Shown piece after piece: positions 17,884 to 26,667 of a DNA stretch of 64,000 nt. The notes beneath the pieces were generated by a model. The model saw nothing but the letters and a program-made list of their open reading frames with translations. It ran no database searches and was not told where the DNA came from. The DNA lies in NCBI GenBank assembly GCA_042095835.1, contig JBELML010000017.1, forward strand, positions 9,587 to 73,586, read 5' to 3'. Source of the DNA: DATFKA01 sp042095835. Its GTDB lineage: Bacteria > Bacteroidota > Bacteroidia > Chitinophagales > Saprospiraceae. Positions within the stretch are counted from its first letter, which is position 1. Every line of letters begins with the position of its first letter. The position numbers and the translations under genes were made by a program.

Positions 17884-18136
17884 TTGGGCAAACGCACTAA
17901 AAAATCACCCTGCAATTTTTTATCATTCCTAGTAAAACTCCAATTCAAAACCGCTCTAGCATCTTCATTTTTGTCATTCGATACAAAAACGAAGCAAAAA
18001 AATCTTGCCTAGCCAAACTCGTTCCACTCGAACAGTGCCTAGGCGGCATCCCGCACTTCGCTTATCACCTTTTTTACACTTAATTTCGAGTAATAAGCAT
18101 TTCTTTTTAAGTTTTTATTTTAACGCGGTTGCACTA
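17884..18136 (+). mobile_element. 253-bp MITE-like element, copy A
   Basis: Non-coding element with imperfect terminal inverted repeats (left end TTGGGCAAACGCACTAAAAA; right end, read inward, TAGTGCAACCGCGTTAAAAT) flanked by a perfect 9-bp direct repeat, GTTAATGAT, at 17875-17883 and 18137-18145. It is exactly the same length as copy B. The interior carries a 12-bp hairpin (CTTCaTTTTTGT / ACAAAAAcGAAG) and a GCCTAG/CTAGGC pair. There is no transposase, so it would need one supplied in trans. It follows the NrtR-type gene. Confidence 0.85.
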
Positions 18137-18211
18137 GTTAATGATAGGAATTCTCCCAATAGATAGATATTTATTTACCATTAAGGAAAATCTTAAAATC
18201 AACCCTATTAG

Positions 18212-18278
18212 CTTAGTGGTGCTTAATGCCCTTAATATCTTAGTGGTGAAAAATCATCATCATAAGGTTCTTGGTGGT
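18212..18278 (+). repeat. CTTAGTGGT short direct repeats
   Basis: Three copies of CTTAGTGGT or CTTGGTGGT at 18212, 18239 and 18270, spaced 27 and 31 bases, two followed by a gaaaaa or taaaaa run. Similar CTTAGTGGT-rich intergenic tracts occur in other Bacteroidota genomes. No coding potential; role unknown. Confidence 0.5.
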
Positions 18279-18327
18279 AAAAAATATTTAGAGTGAATTG
18301 CTGAGTAAATGAATGTTTAGGTTATAG

Positions 18328-18492
18328 TAGAGTTTATGTAAATCAATTTCGTATGAGCCTAAAAAATCTTTTTGCACAGCTCTGCGGCACATGCTCGCCA
18401 TAATAGCTATGGCTATTAGGCTCCGCCTGTTTCTTGATCTGTTCAAAAATCTTAATTGATTCTCTATACAAAACTAACTTACATAAACTCTA
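18328..18492. repeat. Inverted-repeat element, 165 bp, with central hairpin
   Basis: The ends are a perfect 14-bp inverted repeat (TAGAGTTTATGTAA and its complement), continuing imperfectly to about 23 matches in 27. The middle holds the hairpin TAATAGC-TATG-GCTATTA between GC-richer arms. It lies just past the end of the metallopeptidase-like gene. No open frame and no clear target duplication. MITE-like, but a structured 3' end is also possible. Confidence 0.65.
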
Positions 18493-18498
18493 GTGTAT

Positions 18499-20796
18499 TT
18501 AATCAAAAAGGATAATTTTTTCCAGCCAACGCTTTCCAGCATTCTCATCTATCACACTCAATAAATATATTCCCGGAGGTAATCCATTAAGTTGGATTTG
18601 AAGTCGATCTTCCTTGGCTATGAACTCCTTCTGCATAGATTTATCAATAGACTGAATAAGGATACGATAATCTTTAATGGGGCCTACTATAGTGAGATCA
18701 TTTTGCGTTGGGTTTGGAAAAATAGATAAGCCTAAAGAACTAGCAGCCAAGTTTTGAGTGGACACTACCTCTCCTATATTCACCACAATTTCTTCTATGG
18801 CTAAACCACCGTTTCCATCTAGCGCGTATACATATATGGTGCCATTACCCAATTGGTCGGCCGATAAGATCAAGGCCTGATTTTCAATCCTAGTTTCTAT
18901 TAAATTGGGATGCTCACTTGCCGTAAAATAGTACAATTGGTCACCTTCAGGATCTTCAAAGACCTCAGATAGGTCAATAGAATAGTTATTAAAGGTGGTC
19001 AACATAGAAATATTTTCTATAGAATCTTTTACAAATGGAGATTCATTCTCCAAAGACCGCTTTGGCCGCCAATAATAATCTCCAGCATAGGCAAAACCTA
19101 AAGGATGAATACCACATTCGTCTTCTACGAGAATAAGATCAAAGACCTCAGTAGGTGTAGGACTATCTGCGGTGAGCTTAAACAGCTCTGCATCGGTATC
19201 TGGAAGTAGGGGCCACTGACTAGCTTGCTCATTTTCCCAGATAAAACGCCCCTCTTCTTTTCTAATCAATCCGCTATGCAAAGGTAATTTGGTTGGAAAT
19301 CGCTGATAGGATCCAAGCGCAATTTCAATAGGGAATTGCCCTCTGAGTAAATTGAATCGTTTCTTATACAGTTCTCCTTGATACTTTAGTGCCAACACTC
19401 CAGGACTATAACTTCCATCAATCGATCGGTAAAGTTCCAGGAAAAAATCTTGTCCAGGATAAGGAGAATCTGTAGTGGTGAGCAACTTTCCAGATTTTAT
19501 ATCAGGCAAAACTTGCCATTGAACATTGGCTTTATTTTTCCAATAATACTGACTCCCTTGCTTAATGATCTCCCCTTCGTGCCAAGGATTTTGGATATTA
19601 TCAAGCGAGTAAGGGCCTAATAATTCCTCAATAGATAAGTTCTCGAATTGCCTCTGCTGGGCCTCCTCCACTCTCGTGATTAATTTAGTTTCGAGCGGCA
19701 CGCAGTCTACCTGTAATCTTTTATGAAGGGTTTCTGCATAATAATCCGGCTCAAAAGTTCCTTCAAAGTCCGCGGGCCAAAAATTACGGTTAAACCAATC
19801 GTGGCCATTTACTTCGAGTTTCAATTCTGGATAAGCTCTATATAGATGATGGTAGAATTCGTGCTGAAACCACTGTGGAAGATATATTCTACGCTCAATA
19901 TCACTATACTTGCCAGCCCCTAAATGTGGTGGCTTGCGAACGATCCAAAGATCATCAATGATAAAAGCTGGCCCACCTTTTTCATCCAAACCCATCCCTC
20001 CTGTAATAAAAGCCTCATCATCAAATACCGGTGCATCTGGCACATGAGAAGGATATAAAATCCACCACCAATCCGTATTCTGCTTAACCTCCTCGCTTAA
20101 GTTTTCCCAAACGGGAGCAATACTGCCCGAAGCTACATAGGGCTTACGTGAAGAAACACTAACGGGCATGCAAAGATCGGGTAATTCGACAATTTCAATA
20201 TTGATTTCCAAGCGTCCATCAGTAATTGCAGTGACGTAGGTAGAAAAGAATTCAAAAGATTGCCTTACAATCCGATAATCATCCTCTGCTAAAGCCGGAT
20301 CAATAGCATTATTGACAATGGCTCCTGAGCCACTCAATAATTCTGCTTGAGTGCTTGGCTGTCTCCCTTCTGAGCAACCCACCAGGACGATTTTCATGTT
20401 GGCCTGCTTCACTTCTTGTACTACAGAATTGTTGAGTTGAAAGTCAGCAATATCTTCTATCATTCTTAATCCATAATAGGCATGTGGAGTGCCCAAGTTG
20501 GAGCCATTGGGGGCATTATTTACGTTCCACCAAACCGGATCACCCTTTGGATAGGTATTAAAAATGCTGGACACTAGTCTTTTTGCCTCACTATAATCTC
20601 CACTTTTTAATGCCTCTTCTGCTTGAATGAAGGTAGTTGTCGCTGTTATAGAGTGTTGACTAAATTGGTTCCTACCGCCATAGCACTCATAAAAAGCGTC
20701 CAAGCTGGTGGCCTCACAATTGAGGTCTTGAGCGCTCAAATTAAAGAACAAGCAAGGCAAAAAAAATAAAAAGATCGATAAATAATTGGGGTTCAT
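18499..20796 (-). CDS. T9SS-secreted protein with HExxH metallopeptidase motif
   Basis: A 765-residue protein with a signal peptide (FFLPCLFFNLSAQ) and a type A T9SS C-terminal sorting domain (LSIFPNPTQNDLTIV through LNGLPPGIYLLSV), so it should be exported and anchored or released at the surface. A zinc-protease-like helix, WFQHEFYHHLY (H312, E313, H316), lies in the middle, with a possible third ligand in NGHDW. The later part contains two repeated WxxLPDxxxxxLxxTxDSPxP-type units and a cadherin-like segment (SEVFEDPEGDQLYYF). I do not recognise a named peptidase family; catalytic activity is inferred from the motif only. A 53-base gap separates it from the upstream DUF5916 gene. Confidence 0.75.
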   Translation of the reverse strand: MNPNYLSIFLFFLPCLFFNLSAQDLNCEATSLDAFYECYGGRNQFSQHSITATTTFIQAEEALKSGDYSEAKRLVSSIFNTYPKGDPVWWNVNNAPNGSNLGTPHAYYGLRMIEDIADFQLNNSVVQEVKQANMKIVLVGCSEGRQPSTQAELLSGSGAIVNNAIDPALAEDDYRIVRQSFEFFSTYVTAITDGRLEINIEIVELPDLCMPVSVSSRKPYVASGSIAPVWENLSEEVKQNTDWWWILYPSHVPDAPVFDDEAFITGGMGLDEKGGPAFIIDDLWIVRKPPHLGAGKYSDIERRIYLPQWFQHEFYHHLYRAYPELKLEVNGHDWFNRNFWPADFEGTFEPDYYAETLHKRLQVDCVPLETKLITRVEEAQQRQFENLSIEELLGPYSLDNIQNPWHEGEIIKQGSQYYWKNKANVQWQVLPDIKSGKLLTTTDSPYPGQDFFLELYRSIDGSYSPGVLALKYQGELYKKRFNLLRGQFPIEIALGSYQRFPTKLPLHSGLIRKEEGRFIWENEQASQWPLLPDTDAELFKLTADSPTPTEVFDLILVEDECGIHPLGFAYAGDYYWRPKRSLENESPFVKDSIENISMLTTFNNYSIDLSEVFEDPEGDQLYYFTASEHPNLIETRIENQALILSADQLGNGTIYVYALDGNGGLAIEEIVVNIGEVVSTQNLAASSLGLSIFPNPTQNDLTIVGPIKDYRILIQSIDKSMQKEFIAKEDRLQIQLNGLPPGIYLLSVIDENAGKRWLEKIILFD

Positions 20797-20849
20797 TTGT
20801 TTGATTTTTTCCTAAAAATAAGACTAATTACTATAAAAGTTAAACAAGG

Positions 20850-23105
20850 TCAGAGATTCAACCAATAAGTCACCTTAGCTACAATAGCTCGATTGCGCAC
20901 ACTGAATTGGCTAAATGGGTCTGTCAAATAATTATCCGTATAAACGATAAAGAGATCGGAAACAGGTGCATATCGCCATTGAAAGCGGGTATTAATGTTC
21001 AAATTATCGAATTGGCTGTTGTATTGAAAAAAGGTACTGAGAAAGAGCTTCTTACTAAATGTTAGATCCAGCCTAGGACCTACAAGCCAGATATTAGCAT
21101 CTTCAAAAGGCTCGTCAAAGCTGAGGTAGTTGTAGTTATAATCAATAGAAATAGAACCATAAGGCTGAAAGCGATAGGCAAAACTTCCTTCCACACCTGC
21201 TCTAAATCCTCCAAAAAGGGAGCCAATTACGGGCTGTATCCCGAAGGTAAAATCTTTCCGAGGATCGGATTGATACCCAAATCCAATCGTACCAAAAGTA
21301 TAATTGCTACCTGCTGCTAAAAAGGCAGTAGAATCTTCTTGTACTCTAGTAGGGTCGAAATCTTCTAACAAGGTAATATTATTGATATCGGCACTAAAAC
21401 CAGTACTCGAAAAGTCTCTAAATTGAAATCGCCATTCTACTTCAGCTTGTTTTTCAGCTACTTCCCAGGCACTTAGCACATCTTTTCCATTGGGAGCCCT
21501 GCCTACATTGAAGATCAATCGAGTATCGACATTGACACTATGTTCGTTCAAAATGCCCTTGTTTGGAAACCAGAAAAGTTCAAACTCAGGGCTTACCAAG
21601 GCATAGTCTTTTCTAGGTACAAAACCTACCTCTGCATCAAACCCTTGTCCTACAAAAAGGTGAGCATATTCAAAGCGATAGCGCCTTTGTAAATACTCCA
21701 ATTGTAGTGCTTGAGAAAACTTATGATCTTCTTCTTTTGGAGAAAATACTTGGTGGTGGAAAAATTTTCCCGACCAGCGGTTGTCCTTAGATGCCAAGCG
21801 ATACTCTAGCCCCATTACCCGATTATAGTCATTGAAATCACCCGTACTTTCACCAGGATTGACGGCTTGTTTATTAACCATTAAAAGCGCAATATTAGAG
21901 CGATCAAACACCTGATGTTCTAGCGCAGCGACGGAGTAATTAAAAGCAGGCTGCCCCTCTCCTTCTTGTTTGCGCGTTTGCATATTCAAGAGTCCGATTC
22001 TGAAGTCATCATTCAATTTACCACTCAAACGAGCGCCATAGGAAATAGGGATGGGAGAACCATTATCATCCAAACCAATCCTACGTGTAAAAAAGGGATT
22101 CACTCTCGTCAACCCAAAACCGCTAAATAGATCAGAATTCTCTAGAAAAAATTGTCTGCGTTCTGGAAACAGGACAGCGAATCGGGTCAAGTTGGTTACC
22201 TGTTGATCTACCTCTACTTGTGAAAAGTCAGGATTAGCCGTCAGGTCTAGGTTCAATCCTGAAGAGATAGCCACCTTGGCGTCTCCACCAACTGCAAAAC
22301 CCGATTCCCCTCGGCTAGCAGTCTCATCTTCAAAATCGCGAAAGTAATCAGTAGAAATATATGGAATAACAGAAAGGTTGGTGCCTGCCTTTTCTAAAGG
22401 GCGCTCCCATTGCATTCTGCCCATATAGGCCATATTGATCGGAAACAGGTTGCGGGGTACCTGCGCAAAACTCGATATTTCATTGATTTGAGTATCGTTT
22501 CTATAGCAATTAAAATACCACTCATCTTCTCCGGAGTTAAAGCGTAATGCCTTAAAAGGAATGGCCAATTCAGCCGTCCAATAATCGTCATAACGTTTAG
22601 CATCTCCTTTCCATTTATTATCCCAGGACATGGCAAAATCCCCAGGGCCTCTACCTGAATTAAAAAGCAAGGCTTCTCTTAGGACACCATAAGGGTTGAT
22701 CCCAAAAATAAAGGCATTGGTTTTGTCTTTGAAGGTGTCAAAGAATATGGTGAAGTTGTCGCTCCCGACAAAACTATAATCTCTACGCAAAGAAGGGACT
22801 ACAAACTTATTGCCATTAGTATAACATTTGATACCTATGTAGAGCGTGGTCTTGTCATATGCCATATACAGCTCCGTAGGGCCTTCAGCGCGCAAAGAAT
22901 CGGTTGGAAAAAACTGCCAGAATTGTTCCGCGCCACTAGCTGTATTCCAGATATCTTCCTCTAAGACGCCATCTATTTTGATGGGATCGCTAGTAAACTT
23001 AACCTTTACATCTCCGCCTCTTACCGGACGAGTGTCTTCCTTGCTTTGAGTAAATACCAAAAAGGGAAGTAAAGATAAAAGTGTGCTGATTATCAGTTTT
23101 TTCAT
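20850..23105 (-). CDS. DUF5916 protein: CBM9-like domain plus outer-membrane beta-barrel
   Basis: A 751-residue envelope protein. After the signal peptide (LLPFLVFTQ) comes a carbohydrate-binding family 9-like domain (IKIDGVLEEDIWNTA, LYMAYDKTTLYIGIKCY). This is followed by the DUF5916 barrel, with hallmark segments SQVEVDQQVTNLTRFAVLFP and ERRQFFLENSDLF and many aromatic-ended strands up to the terminal VTYWLNL. Common in Bacteroidota, where it is assumed to be an outer-membrane protein of unknown substrate. Same strand as the T9SS metallopeptidase-like gene, so they may be co-transcribed. Confidence 0.88.
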   Translation of the reverse strand: MKKLIISTLLSLLPFLVFTQSKEDTRPVRGGDVKVKFTSDPIKIDGVLEEDIWNTASGAEQFWQFFPTDSLRAEGPTELYMAYDKTTLYIGIKCYTNGNKFVVPSLRRDYSFVGSDNFTIFFDTFKDKTNAFIFGINPYGVLREALLFNSGRGPGDFAMSWDNKWKGDAKRYDDYWTAELAIPFKALRFNSGEDEWYFNCYRNDTQINEISSFAQVPRNLFPINMAYMGRMQWERPLEKAGTNLSVIPYISTDYFRDFEDETASRGESGFAVGGDAKVAISSGLNLDLTANPDFSQVEVDQQVTNLTRFAVLFPERRQFFLENSDLFSGFGLTRVNPFFTRRIGLDDNGSPIPISYGARLSGKLNDDFRIGLLNMQTRKQEGEGQPAFNYSVAALEHQVFDRSNIALLMVNKQAVNPGESTGDFNDYNRVMGLEYRLASKDNRWSGKFFHHQVFSPKEEDHKFSQALQLEYLQRRYRFEYAHLFVGQGFDAEVGFVPRKDYALVSPEFELFWFPNKGILNEHSVNVDTRLIFNVGRAPNGKDVLSAWEVAEKQAEVEWRFQFRDFSSTGFSADINNITLLEDFDPTRVQEDSTAFLAAGSNYTFGTIGFGYQSDPRKDFTFGIQPVIGSLFGGFRAGVEGSFAYRFQPYGSISIDYNYNYLSFDEPFEDANIWLVGPRLDLTFSKKLFLSTFFQYNSQFDNLNINTRFQWRYAPVSDLFIVYTDNYLTDPFSQFSVRNRAIVAKVTYWLNL

Positions 23106-23191
23106 TTAGCCAGTTTTTCATTCGATGGCCAAAGGTAAACTTTCAGCAGAATCTTTTTTAACTGCGAGCTTTAGAGATAGACGAGTGTATG

Positions 23192-24304
23192 CTAATCTGT
23201 GTTAGAGAACCATTCTTGGATTACTTTTAGACCTTCTTCTTTAGGAGAAAAGTCTATAGGTGAGGTATCTTTATGTTCTCGCCGTCGTCTGCGTTGAGCA
23301 TAGCGCTCGGGGTAATATTGTCGTCTGCTCCATTTCCAGAAAAATACACCACCTACCCATTTTTCCTTCCAAAAGGTTTGAAAAAAAGCCTCATAACACT
23401 TTGCTTGAGTTTGGCGAGAGATATCATGCGTCTCATAATCCAAGCGATCTGGCCATACCCAGGGTTCTATAGCTGCATCGGCCATGCTCCGATATCCCAG
23501 CTCCGTGAATAAAACAGGTTTGTTCCATTTCTTGGATTGCTTTTTTATTTTTTTATAATGAGGCTCCCAACCGGCCTTTAGGTCTTCCAGACTTGGATTT
23601 TCTTTATCACACAAGGGAAAATAAGCTTGTATACCGATATAATCCAAAGCATCCCAAAACTGAATTTCTTCATATTCTTTATAAAAATTGGCGGCGTAGG
23701 TGATTTTTCCAGAATACACCTTTCTCACTTCTGCAATAAGATTTCTCCAGTCCTGCTCGCGGTGCTTTGCGGTCAAATAAAGTTCCGTACCAATGCAAAA
23801 CATGGGGATTTCTAATTCTTCTGCCAAAGCTGCGTTATGCAGAATATAGGCCCCATAATTCTCAAACCATTGCGTCCAATCTGCTTCTGATTTCATCTTG
23901 ATATCGGAACGCCAACCACCAGCATCCCTTCCTGGCCAAATGTGGGGTTTGAGCAAGGTCTGCACGCCTTCAGCCTTAGCCACCTTAACTACCAGAGATA
24001 GGCGCTGATCTCTTTCGCTAGTACCACCATTCCCTCTGCGTGAAAAATAGCGCAACTCAGGTTGATCGATAGAAGCTTGATAGGCAAACGGCGTATGCGC
24101 AATCCAATTCACCCCATAAGGTTCTATGGTTTTAATTTGCTGGGCTCCCAGGGAATCGAGTCCCTCCCAGGAGAATCCCTGTATTTTCTCCTCTTTTGTA
24201 TCTGGGAAAGTAGAAGACAAAGTCACGGGGAACAAGGCCCCTAAACCAAGTAGTGCCAATCCAAGGATGGACCAATAGGCCTGCTGTTTATTCGGTATGC
24301 GCAT
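23192..24304 (-). CDS. Glycoside hydrolase, GH113-like (beta-mannanase clan)
   Basis: A 370-residue protein with an N-terminal membrane anchor or signal (WSILGLALLGLGALFPVTL) and a TIM-barrel. Two catalytic glutamates are visible, in FCIGTELY (acid/base) and LFTELGYRS (nucleophile), the spacing expected for GH113 and its relatives. GVNWIAHTPFAYQ and LLKPHIWPGRDAGGWR resemble substrate-site strands in this family. Family members cleave beta-mannans, though related Bacteroidota proteins are uncharacterised. The C-terminus has a basic patch (RYAQRRRRREHK), which is unusual and may be a surface loop. It ends 86 bases before the DUF5916 start. Confidence 0.8.
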   Translation of the reverse strand: MRIPNKQQAYWSILGLALLGLGALFPVTLSSTFPDTKEEKIQGFSWEGLDSLGAQQIKTIEPYGVNWIAHTPFAYQASIDQPELRYFSRRGNGGTSERDQRLSLVVKVAKAEGVQTLLKPHIWPGRDAGGWRSDIKMKSEADWTQWFENYGAYILHNAALAEELEIPMFCIGTELYLTAKHREQDWRNLIAEVRKVYSGKITYAANFYKEYEEIQFWDALDYIGIQAYFPLCDKENPSLEDLKAGWEPHYKKIKKQSKKWNKPVLFTELGYRSMADAAIEPWVWPDRLDYETHDISRQTQAKCYEAFFQTFWKEKWVGGVFFWKWSRRQYYPERYAQRRRRREHKDTSPIDFSPKEEGLKVIQEWFSNTD

Positions 24305-24595
24305 TGAGCAAAATTGTATTTAGGGAATTGGAAAACACGCTTAAATATACCTTACATATTTAATAAAAGTAAGTACCTCCTAGGGACAAATTCGCTCTAA
24401 ACTAGAGTTTTTAACATATTTCACTCCCCTTTGTGCGCTATATTGCGTGAATTTTGGCATTAGTTTAAGGAGGCTTCTTCTTTAGATTAAAAGCTCGACC
24501 GCCAAAATTTCGATCAACTTAAAGTCTAGTGCTCTAAAAGTTGAGGAGTTGAAAAATTAGCTGTATTATTCGACAGATTTTGAATCCATCATTTT

Positions 24596-25417
24596 ATGAA
24601 AAGGATAACTGAAGAGCCCTCCAAATACCGTCATCTCGAGCAGCAACCTATTGAAGATTTACTTCGGCATATGAACGAGGAAGATAAATCGGTACCCGTG
24701 GCCGTAGAAAAAGCGATGCCACAGATTGCCGCCTTTGTAAAACTTGCGGTAAACAAAATGAAGAATGGTGGTCGTTTGTTTTATATCGGTGCCGGCACTA
24801 GTGGCCGTTTGGGCATTTTAGATGCCTCTGAATGCCCTCCTACTTTTGGCGTGCCAGATGATTGGGTCATTGGATTGATGGCAGGAGGAGACAAGGCGAT
24901 AAGAAATGCCGTAGAAAAAGCCGAAGATAGCACTACCCAAGCTTGGAAAGATCTCAATGATTGTTATATCAACATCCAAGATGTAGTAGTTGGAATCGCC
25001 GCCTCAGGTACGACTCCTTATGTCGTACATGGCCTAAAAGAATGCCAACACCACGGGATTCAAACTGCTTGTATTACCTGTAATACGGATACACCACTTG
25101 CAGAAAATGCAGACTTCCCTATTGAAGTCATTGTTGGTCCAGAATTCGTCACGGGCAGTACGCGACTAAAAGCAGGTACCGCTCAGAAATTGGTCCTCAA
25201 CATGATATCAACGACCATCATGATTGGCCTCGGAAGAGTACAGGATAATAAAATGGTAGATATGCAACTCTCTAACGAGAAGCTGGTAGACAGAGGAACA
25301 AAAATGGTCATGAATGCCCTGAATGTAGAGTATGAGCATGCCAAAAATATCTTGCTTAAATACGGGAGCGTACGTAAAGCCATTGATGAGCATCAGAAAG
25401 CTTCCTTTAATGGATGA
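24596..25417 (+). CDS. murQ: N-acetylmuramic acid 6-phosphate etherase
   Basis: A 273-residue MurQ. It carries the SIS sugar-isomerase fold with GRLFYIGAGTSGRLGILDASECPPTFG, the family signature, plus GIAASGTTPYVVHGL and VGPEFVTGSTRLKAGTAQK. It cleaves the D-lactyl ether of MurNAc-6-phosphate to give GlcNAc-6-phosphate in peptidoglycan recycling. ATG 24596 gives a full-length protein. It stands alone, but a BadF-family amino-sugar kinase lies about 6 kb away (31595) and could make its substrate. The roughly 290 bases upstream show no gene. Confidence 0.95.
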   Translation: MKRITEEPSKYRHLEQQPIEDLLRHMNEEDKSVPVAVEKAMPQIAAFVKLAVNKMKNGGRLFYIGAGTSGRLGILDASECPPTFGVPDDWVIGLMAGGDKAIRNAVEKAEDSTTQAWKDLNDCYINIQDVVVGIAASGTTPYVVHGLKECQHHGIQTACITCNTDTPLAENADFPIEVIVGPEFVTGSTRLKAGTAQKLVLNMISTTIMIGLGRVQDNKMVDMQLSNEKLVDRGTKMVMNALNVEYEHAKNILLKYGSVRKAIDEHQKASFNG

Positions 25418-25535
25418 TTGAATGGCATAGCTGCCATTTATCATAGCAAGTATTTTATTATGCAGGGTATCCTGTAGTACTATTTTAAAATCTACATTGC
25501 AACTTTAGTAAAAATTATCGTCCAAAAGAAAGTTT

Positions 25536-25719
25536 AGTAACGATCAAAAAATAACTTATTGATTTATAGCGGAAGATTTTATCCCAATACTGCGTTAAAA
25601 AGCCTCGCTAATGCCCTGCATTAGCTACGTTCTTTGCCTTGTCTTGAAACGAATTTATCCCGACATTACGTCGGGAATCTTCTCGGCTAAAATGCAATAC
25701 TTATTCTTTGTCCATTACT
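25536..25719. repeat. Inverted-repeat element, about 184 bp, with long arms
   Basis: The first 45-50 bases (from AGTAACGATCAAAAAATAAC) pair imperfectly with the last 45-50 read in reverse (AGTAATGGACAAAGAATAAG), covering the TATTG, TTTAGC and GAAGATT blocks. Inside are two perfect hairpins, GCTAATGC-CCT-GCATTAGC and CCCGAC-ATTAC-GTCGGG. No open frame. MITE-like, non-autonomous. It fills most of the 380-base gap between murQ and the M48 gene. Confidence 0.65.
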
Positions 25720-25799
25720 TAATTTTTTTTTAAGCGCTCGTTTGGAGACAATTTTCAACTACTAATCAAACGTTCTAGAAATCTAAAAAATACAGCCAT

Positions 25800-26594
25800 A
25801 TGATGAAACGTAGTTTATTATTATTGACGGTTTTCATTTTAGGAGCTTGCTCCACTGTACCAATTACTGGTCGTAAGCAACTCTCCATTTTTTCTTCTGC
25901 TCAAATGAGTTCTTTAGCGAACGAACAATATAAAGCGACCTTAAGTGAAAGTAAGCTATCTAATGATGCATCTGAGGTAGCAAGACTACAAAGAGTAGGG
26001 AAAAATATCATTGGAGCAGTTGAGAAATATATGTCTGACAACGGTATGGCCGATCGTATTGCTGATTATAATTGGGAAATCAATCTCATTGATAGTGATC
26101 AGGTAAATGCTTGGGCAATGCCTGGTGGCAAAATCGCCTTTTATACGGGTATCATGCCTCTATTCGATACCGATGACGATATTGCTGTGGTGATGTCTCA
26201 TGAGATCGCTCATGCTATTGCCGGACACGGTGGTGAGCGTATGAGTCAGCAAATACTAGCACAATATGGTGGTGCGATTGCTTTGGAAGTACTACTCGCA
26301 GAAAAACCAGCTGCTACCAAAAACTTGGCTTCTATGGCTTTGGGTATTGGTACTCAATTGGGTATTTTGGCCTATAGCCGAAAGCATGAAACCGAATCTG
26401 ATGAGCTTGGCCTCTACTTCATGACCATGGCAGGATACGATCCTTATGTAGGGTCGAAGTTCTGGGAAAAGATGAGTGCCTTATCAAATGGACAACAACC
26501 TCCGAAGCTATTATCCACTCACCCACCACATGGTGAGCGTATTGCCAATCTAACTAAATTAGCGCCCGTTGCTGAGGAGCGATTTGGCAGATAG
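25800..26594 (+). CDS. M48-family metallopeptidase, lipoprotein
   Basis: A 264-residue lipoprotein: signal ending FILGAC puts a lipidated cysteine about residue 16. The zinc motif HEIAHA and the downstream glutamate in HETESDELGL are intact, as are the conserved GGKIAFYTG and STHPPHGERI segments. It resembles the single-domain M48 proteases (LoiP/YcaL group) that act in envelope protein quality control and outer-membrane protein turnover. A second ATG at 25803 is equally possible. It is followed by a strong terminator. Confidence 0.92.
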   Translation: MMKRSLLLLTVFILGACSTVPITGRKQLSIFSSAQMSSLANEQYKATLSESKLSNDASEVARLQRVGKNIIGAVEKYMSDNGMADRIADYNWEINLIDSDQVNAWAMPGGKIAFYTGIMPLFDTDDDIAVVMSHEIAHAIAGHGGERMSQQILAQYGGAIALEVLLAEKPAATKNLASMALGIGTQLGILAYSRKHETESDELGLYFMTMAGYDPYVGSKFWEKMSALSNGQQPPKLLSTHPPHGERIANLTKLAPVAEERFGR

Positions 26595-26613
26595 TAAACC
26601 TATTGGTTGAATC

Positions 26614-26658
26614 AAAAAAGCCCTCAATCTGAAAGATCCGGATTGAGGGCTTTTTTTT
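26614..26658. terminator. Rho-independent terminator, bidirectional
   Basis: Stem AAGCCCTCAATC / GATTGAGGGCTT with A-run before and T-run (8 T) after, between the convergent M48 and acyl-CoA dehydrogenase genes. It can serve both strands. Confidence 0.92.
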
Positions 26659-26667
26659 AGGGGCCAA

